Positions 7,049-9,370 of a DNA stretch of 9,370 bases are shown here, piece by piece (position 1 is the first letter of the stretch; each line of letters begins with the position of its first letter). The notes below the pieces were generated by a model. The model did no database searches. It saw nothing but the letters and a program-made list of their open reading frames with translations, and had not been told where the DNA came from. This stretch comes from Accumulibacter sp. (lineage in GTDB: Bacteria; Pseudomonadota; Gammaproteobacteria; Burkholderiales; Rhodocyclaceae), in NCBI GenBank assembly GCA_031284185.1, contig JAITAJ010000275.1:1-9370 (forward strand), given 5' to 3'. The translations under genes and the position numbers were made by a program.

Positions 7049-7083
7049 CCGTTTCAGAGAATAGGGGTTTGAGAGGACAGAGG
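7049..7083. repeat. Short repeat, copy D, in the guaB-guaA spacer
   Basis: This 35-base minimal copy joins the left boundary CCGTTTCAGAG (as at 4711-4721) to the GTTTGAGAGGACAGAGG block (compare 4771-4786 and 9341-9356). It has no hairpin. It fills nearly all of the 37-base guaB-guaA spacer. Confidence 0.75.
7071..7076 (+). promoter_or_regulatory. Ribosome binding site of guaA, provided by the repeat
   Basis: GAGAGG ends 8 bases before the guaA ATG at 7085; a second AGAGG ends one base before the ATG and is too close to serve. Both lie in repeat copy D, so the only plausible Shine-Dalgarno of guaA is repeat-derived. Confidence 0.6.
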
Positions 7084-7084
7084 C

Positions 7085-8659
7085 ATGGCCCGGAAAACCT
7101 TACACCAGAAAATCCTCATCCTCGATTTCGGTTCCCAGGTCACGCAGTTGATCGCTCGCCGGGTACGCGAGCAGCAGGTTTATTGTGAGCTGCATCCCTA
7201 CGACGTCGGCGATGATTTCATCCGCGAATTCGGACCGTCCGGCATCATCCTCTCGGGCGGGCCGAATTCGGTGTACGAGGCGGAAGAATGGCGGGCGCCA
7301 CAGGCCGTGTTCACCCTCGGCGTGCCGGTTCTCGGCATCTGCTATGGCATGCAGACCATGGCGCAGCAGCTGGGAGGCCGGGTCGAAAGTTCCGGCAGGC
7401 GCGAGTTCGGTTACGCCGAGATCGAGGTACGCGGGCATTCGGCGCTTTTCGACGGCCTCTGCGATCGTGTCGGCGGCGGATCGCGCCGTCTCGATGTCTG
7501 GATGAGCCACGGCGACAAAGTAACCGAGCTTCCGGCAGGCTTCAGGGTGATCGCCGCCAACGACGCCTGCCCGATTGCCGCGATGGCCGATGAAGGGCGC
7601 GGATTCTACGCGGTGCAGTTTCATCCCGAAGTGACGCATACCCCGCGCGGCAAGGAGATTTTTTCCCGCTTCGTACATGATATCTGTGCCTGCGGGCGCG
7701 ACTGGAACATGCCGGATTACGTCGACGAGGCGATACGGAAAGTGCGCGCGCGGATCGGCCAGGAAGAAGTGATCCTCGGACTATCCGGCGGCGTCGATTC
7801 CTCGGTGGTCGCCGCGCTGTTGCATCGCGCCATCGGCGACCGGCTGACCTGTGTTTTCGTCGACAACGGCCTTCTGCGCCTCGATGAAGCCGAACAGGTG
7901 ATGCAAACCTTCGCGCGCAACCTCGGCGTGAAGGTGATTCACGTCGATGCCGCGCGGCAGTTCATGGAGCGCCTTGCCGGCGTCACCGACCCGGAACGGA
8001 AACGCAAGATCATTGGCCGCGAATTCATCGAAGTGTTTCAGGCGCAGGCGGCGAAGTCACCCAACGCCAAATGGCTGGCGCAAGGCACCATCTACCCCGA
8101 CGTGATCGAATCCGCCGGCTCGAAGACCAGGAAAGCGCATACCATCAAGAGCCATCACAATGTCGGCGGACTGCCGGAGACGCTCGATCTCAAGTTGCTC
8201 GAACCGCTGCGTGAGCTGTTCAAGGACGAAGTGCGTGAGCTTGGCATTGCGCTGGGTCTGCCGCCTGGCATGGTCTATCGTCATCCCTTTCCCGGTCCGG
8301 GGCTTGGCGTGCGTATCCTCGGCGAGGTCAAGCGAGAGTATGCCGACCTGCTGCGTCAGGCCGACGCCATCTTCATCGACGAATTGCGCGCCGCCGGCTG
8401 GTACGACAGGACGAGTCAGGCTTTTGCCGTTTTTCTTCCGGTCAAATCGGTCGGGGTGATGGGGGATGGGCGAACCTACGACTACGTGATCGCCCTGCGC
8501 GCCGTGCAGACGCAGGATTTCATGACCGCGCACTGGGCAGAATTGCCGTACAGTCTGCTCGGACGTGTTTCCAACCGTATCATCAACGAGGTCAAGGGAA
8601 TCAATCGCGTGGTCTACGACATCTCGGGAAAGCCGCCGGCAACAATCGAGTGGGAGTGA
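7085..8659 (+). CDS. guaA: GMP synthase (glutamine-hydrolysing)
   Basis: GuaA converts XMP to GMP using ATP and ammonia released from glutamine, following GuaB in the pathway. The 524-residue protein has both modules: an N-terminal class I glutamine amidotransferase with Cys86 in GICYGMQ, His180 and Glu182, and a C-terminal ATP-pyrophosphatase with the SGGVDSS P-loop (234-240). The GMP synthase dimerisation domain ends in the conserved Ile-Glu-Trp-Glu. The length is typical. It lies 37 bases behind guaB in the same direction, with repeat-derived translation signals. Sequence after the stop shifts to lower GC and to mobile-element-like features, consistent with the 3' end of guaA being a known integration hotspot for genomic islands. 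Confidence 0.98.
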   Translation: MARKTLHQKILILDFGSQVTQLIARRVREQQVYCELHPYDVGDDFIREFGPSGIILSGGPNSVYEAEEWRAPQAVFTLGVPVLGICYGMQTMAQQLGGRVESSGRREFGYAEIEVRGHSALFDGLCDRVGGGSRRLDVWMSHGDKVTELPAGFRVIAANDACPIAAMADEGRGFYAVQFHPEVTHTPRGKEIFSRFVHDICACGRDWNMPDYVDEAIRKVRARIGQEEVILGLSGGVDSSVVAALLHRAIGDRLTCVFVDNGLLRLDEAEQVMQTFARNLGVKVIHVDAARQFMERLAGVTDPERKRKIIGREFIEVFQAQAAKSPNAKWLAQGTIYPDVIESAGSKTRKAHTIKSHHNVGGLPETLDLKLLEPLRELFKDEVRELGIALGLPPGMVYRHPFPGPGLGVRILGEVKREYADLLRQADAIFIDELRAAGWYDRTSQAFAVFLPVKSVGVMGDGRTYDYVIALRAVQTQDFMTAHWAELPYSLLGRVSNRIINEVKGINRVVYDISGKPPATIEWE

Positions 8660-8671
8660 TTCGATGTCTCG

Positions 8672-8693
8672 TACTGTCTGGTACCGAACAGTA
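8672..8693. other. 22-base imperfect palindrome 12 bases after guaA
   Basis: TACTGT (8672-8677) and ACAGTA (8688-8693) flank a perfectly centred GGTACC (8680-8685); nine of eleven base pairs match. The symmetry and position next to the guaA 3' end suit a protein-binding site, for example a recombinase core or a repressor operator. This is inference; no integrase gene is in the window. Confidence 0.45.
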
Positions 8694-8872
8694 AGAAAAC
8701 CACGTAAGCCCGCGTCACTGCGGGCTTTTTTGTTGTTTGCGTCTGGTAACACCATGCACGACAATGCACCGGCAAGGAGTTATTTTCAATGGTACTTTCA
8801 ATGGTATTATTTTCAGGCGCCCGGAAATTCTGGCCGATACCATTCATTGATGATGCAGAAATTCATGGTATC
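8679..8872. other. TGGTA motif cluster, possible attachment-site arm
   Basis: TGGTA occurs at 8679, 8744, 8790, 8802 and 8866, and in reverse as TACCA at 8838. Two copies form a 12-base-period direct repeat of TTTCAATGGTA (8784-8794 and 8796-8806). GATACCAT (8836-8843) and ATGGTATC (8865-8872) form an inverted pair. The stretch is more AT-rich than its neighbours. Repeated short motifs beside a guaA 3' end resemble the arm sites of tyrosine-recombinase islands. There is no convincing gene in 8660-8900; a 33-codon frame at 8789-8890 with AAGGAG upstream is doubtful because its ATG lies in the repeated motif. Confidence 0.4.
8706..8731 (+). terminator. Intrinsic terminator downstream of guaBA
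   Basis: AAGCCCGC (8706-8713) pairs with GCGGGCTT (8720-8727) around a 6-base loop and leads into six T's (8726-8731). This is a textbook Rho-independent terminator, 47 bases after the guaA stop. It probably ends the guaBA transcript. Confidence 0.85.
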
Positions 8873-8919
8873 GAAATCGTGAAGCTCTAGGCGTTGTAAG
8901 GGTGGGAGAACAGGCCCGT

Positions 8920-9114
8920 GTGTCGACGCCGGAAACGATTCTCGCGCGCCGGCGCGGGCGGCCCGTGGGGAGCCGCAAGGACCGCCCGAAGATACAGACC
9001 GCCATCCGCTTCGATGCCGACGTGCTGGAGGGCCTGCGCGCCACGGGCCGGGGTTGGCAGACGCGGGCGAACGAGGCGCTGCGCGAGTGGCTGGAAAACC
9101 ATCGGGTGGCGTGA
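8920..9114 (+). CDS. BrnA-family antitoxin-like protein, no BrnT partner
   Basis: This small ribbon-helix-helix-type protein of about 64 residues has a basic Arg-Arg-Arg-Gly-Arg-Pro region, then the pattern of BrnA antitoxins: a beta strand ending Ile-Arg-Phe-Asp-Ala-Asp-Val-Leu, a Gly-Trp-Gln-Thr-Arg-Ala-Asn turn, and a final Ala-Leu-Arg-Glu-Trp-Leu helix. Such antitoxins bind their own operator and neutralise a BrnT RNase. The frame has no ATG start. GTG at 8920, preceded by GGGAG at 8904-8908, is my choice; GTG at 8902 would add six residues but has no spaced binding site. No BrnT gene lies upstream, where it normally would. Instead a different toxin fragment follows 2 bases after the stop. 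It may be an orphan regulator or element debris. Confidence 0.65.
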   Translation: MSTPETILARRRGRPVGSRKDRPKIQTAIRFDADVLEGLRATGRGWQTRANEALREWLENHRVA

Positions 9115-9116
9115 CG

Positions 9117-9219
9117 GTGGGCCGCCGGATCGTGATGCTGCACAGCTTCATGAAGAAGATGGGCAAAACGCCGCCCAACGAACGACGGATTGCCGAAAAA
9201 CGATTGAAGGAGTTGAAAA
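9117..9219 (+). pseudogene. C-terminal remnant of a HigB/Gp49-type toxin
   Basis: The frame starting with GTG at 9117 encodes about 34 residues that match the C-terminal third of RelE/HigB-like (phage Gp49-like) toxins: Gly-Arg-Arg-Ile-Val, then Leu-His-Ser-Phe-Met-Lys-Lys, then Lys-Thr-Pro-Pro, then Glu-Arg-Arg-Ile-Ala-Glu and a Lys/Arg-rich helix ending near 9219. The N-terminal part of the toxin, which should lie upstream, is absent: the bases before 9117 are the BrnA-like gene. The frame stays open past 9219 but the later residues look non-coding. It is likely a deletion scar joining two toxin-antitoxin loci. A GTG-initiated mini-protein cannot be excluded. Confidence 0.5.
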
Positions 9220-9220
9220 T

Positions 9221-9322
9221 TCAAAACGCCACCTCCTCACGTTCAACGGCACTCGCCACGTCCAGGCGACGGCGGCCCATATCGACGGACTGCACGCGCC
9301 AATTTTTGCCGTCCAGCTTGAC
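9221..9322 (-). pseudogene. Possible C-terminal fragment of an unrecognised protein
   Basis: On the minus strand a frame ending in TGA at 9221-9223 encodes about 33 residues with a natural-looking composition and mostly G/C third positions (24 of 33). Its upstream end runs into repeat copy E at 9321, and no start is visible. It lies tail to tail with the toxin remnant. I do not recognise the family. It may be a gene tail cut off by the repeat, or a chance frame. Confidence 0.25.
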
Positions 9323-9370
9323 AGGGTTCAGAGGACAGCGGTTTGAGAGGACAGAGGACAGAGCTTGGAG
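9321..9370. repeat. Dispersed repeat, copy E (runs off the window)
   Basis: Bases 9321-9360 match 4751-4790 of array C at 38 of 40 positions, in the same orientation, including the AGGGTTCAGAGGACAG and GTTTGAGAGGACAG blocks. The match stops at about 9361. A hairpin part may follow outside the window. Confidence 0.8.

Noticed and set aside
8057..8764. A 235-codon minus-strand frame opposite the end of guaA.
   Set aside because: It is an antisense shadow. It crosses the terminator at 8706-8731 and has no family motif.
8789..8890. A 33-codon frame with AAGGAG 9 bases upstream.
   Set aside because: The ATG is part of the 12-base-period TTTCAATGGTA repeat and the peptide resembles nothing known. 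The motif cluster is better explained as protein-binding sites, though a small peptide is not excluded.

Overview
This window looks like the chromosome of a GC-rich proteobacterium, most likely a betaproteobacterium. The evidence is the map-glnD pair, a signal-peptide DUF4124 gene divergent from guaB-guaA (a neighbourhood I recall from betaproteobacteria), and protein sequences typical of that class. I cannot name the genus. All of the housekeeping genes look intact.

Layout. Positions 1-147 hold a repeat element. On the minus strand follow an RDD-family membrane protein (148-984), a second repeat element (about 1127-1258), and the likely operon map (3851-4651) then glnD (1240-3846), with 4 bases between them. 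A dense repeat array fills 4711-5076. Next is a small exported DUF4124 protein (5074-5526, minus), divergent from guaB (5587-7047) and guaA (7085-8659) on the plus strand. After guaA come a palindrome, an intrinsic terminator, a cluster of TGGTA motifs, an orphan BrnA-like antitoxin (about 8920-9114), the C-terminal stub of a HigB/Gp49-type toxin, a possible minus-strand gene tail, and another repeat copy at the window edge.

Functions. GuaB and GuaA are consecutive enzymes making GMP from IMP. GlnD is the nitrogen sensor that modifies PII proteins. Map removes N-terminal methionine from new proteins. The RDD and DUF4124 proteins have no assigned role.

The most unusual feature is one dispersed repeat family present in nearly every intergenic space. 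It combines short GGACAG-rich tandem units with inverted pairs of a GGCGC-NNN-GCGCC hairpin, which resembles a REP/REPIN layout. Its copies start exactly at, or one base after, the stop codons of four genes, and one short copy appears to supply the ribosome binding site of guaA. Two other points stand out. A run of 13 C's lies early in the RDD reading frame and could make it phase-variable. The 3' end of guaA looks like the scar of an integrated element.
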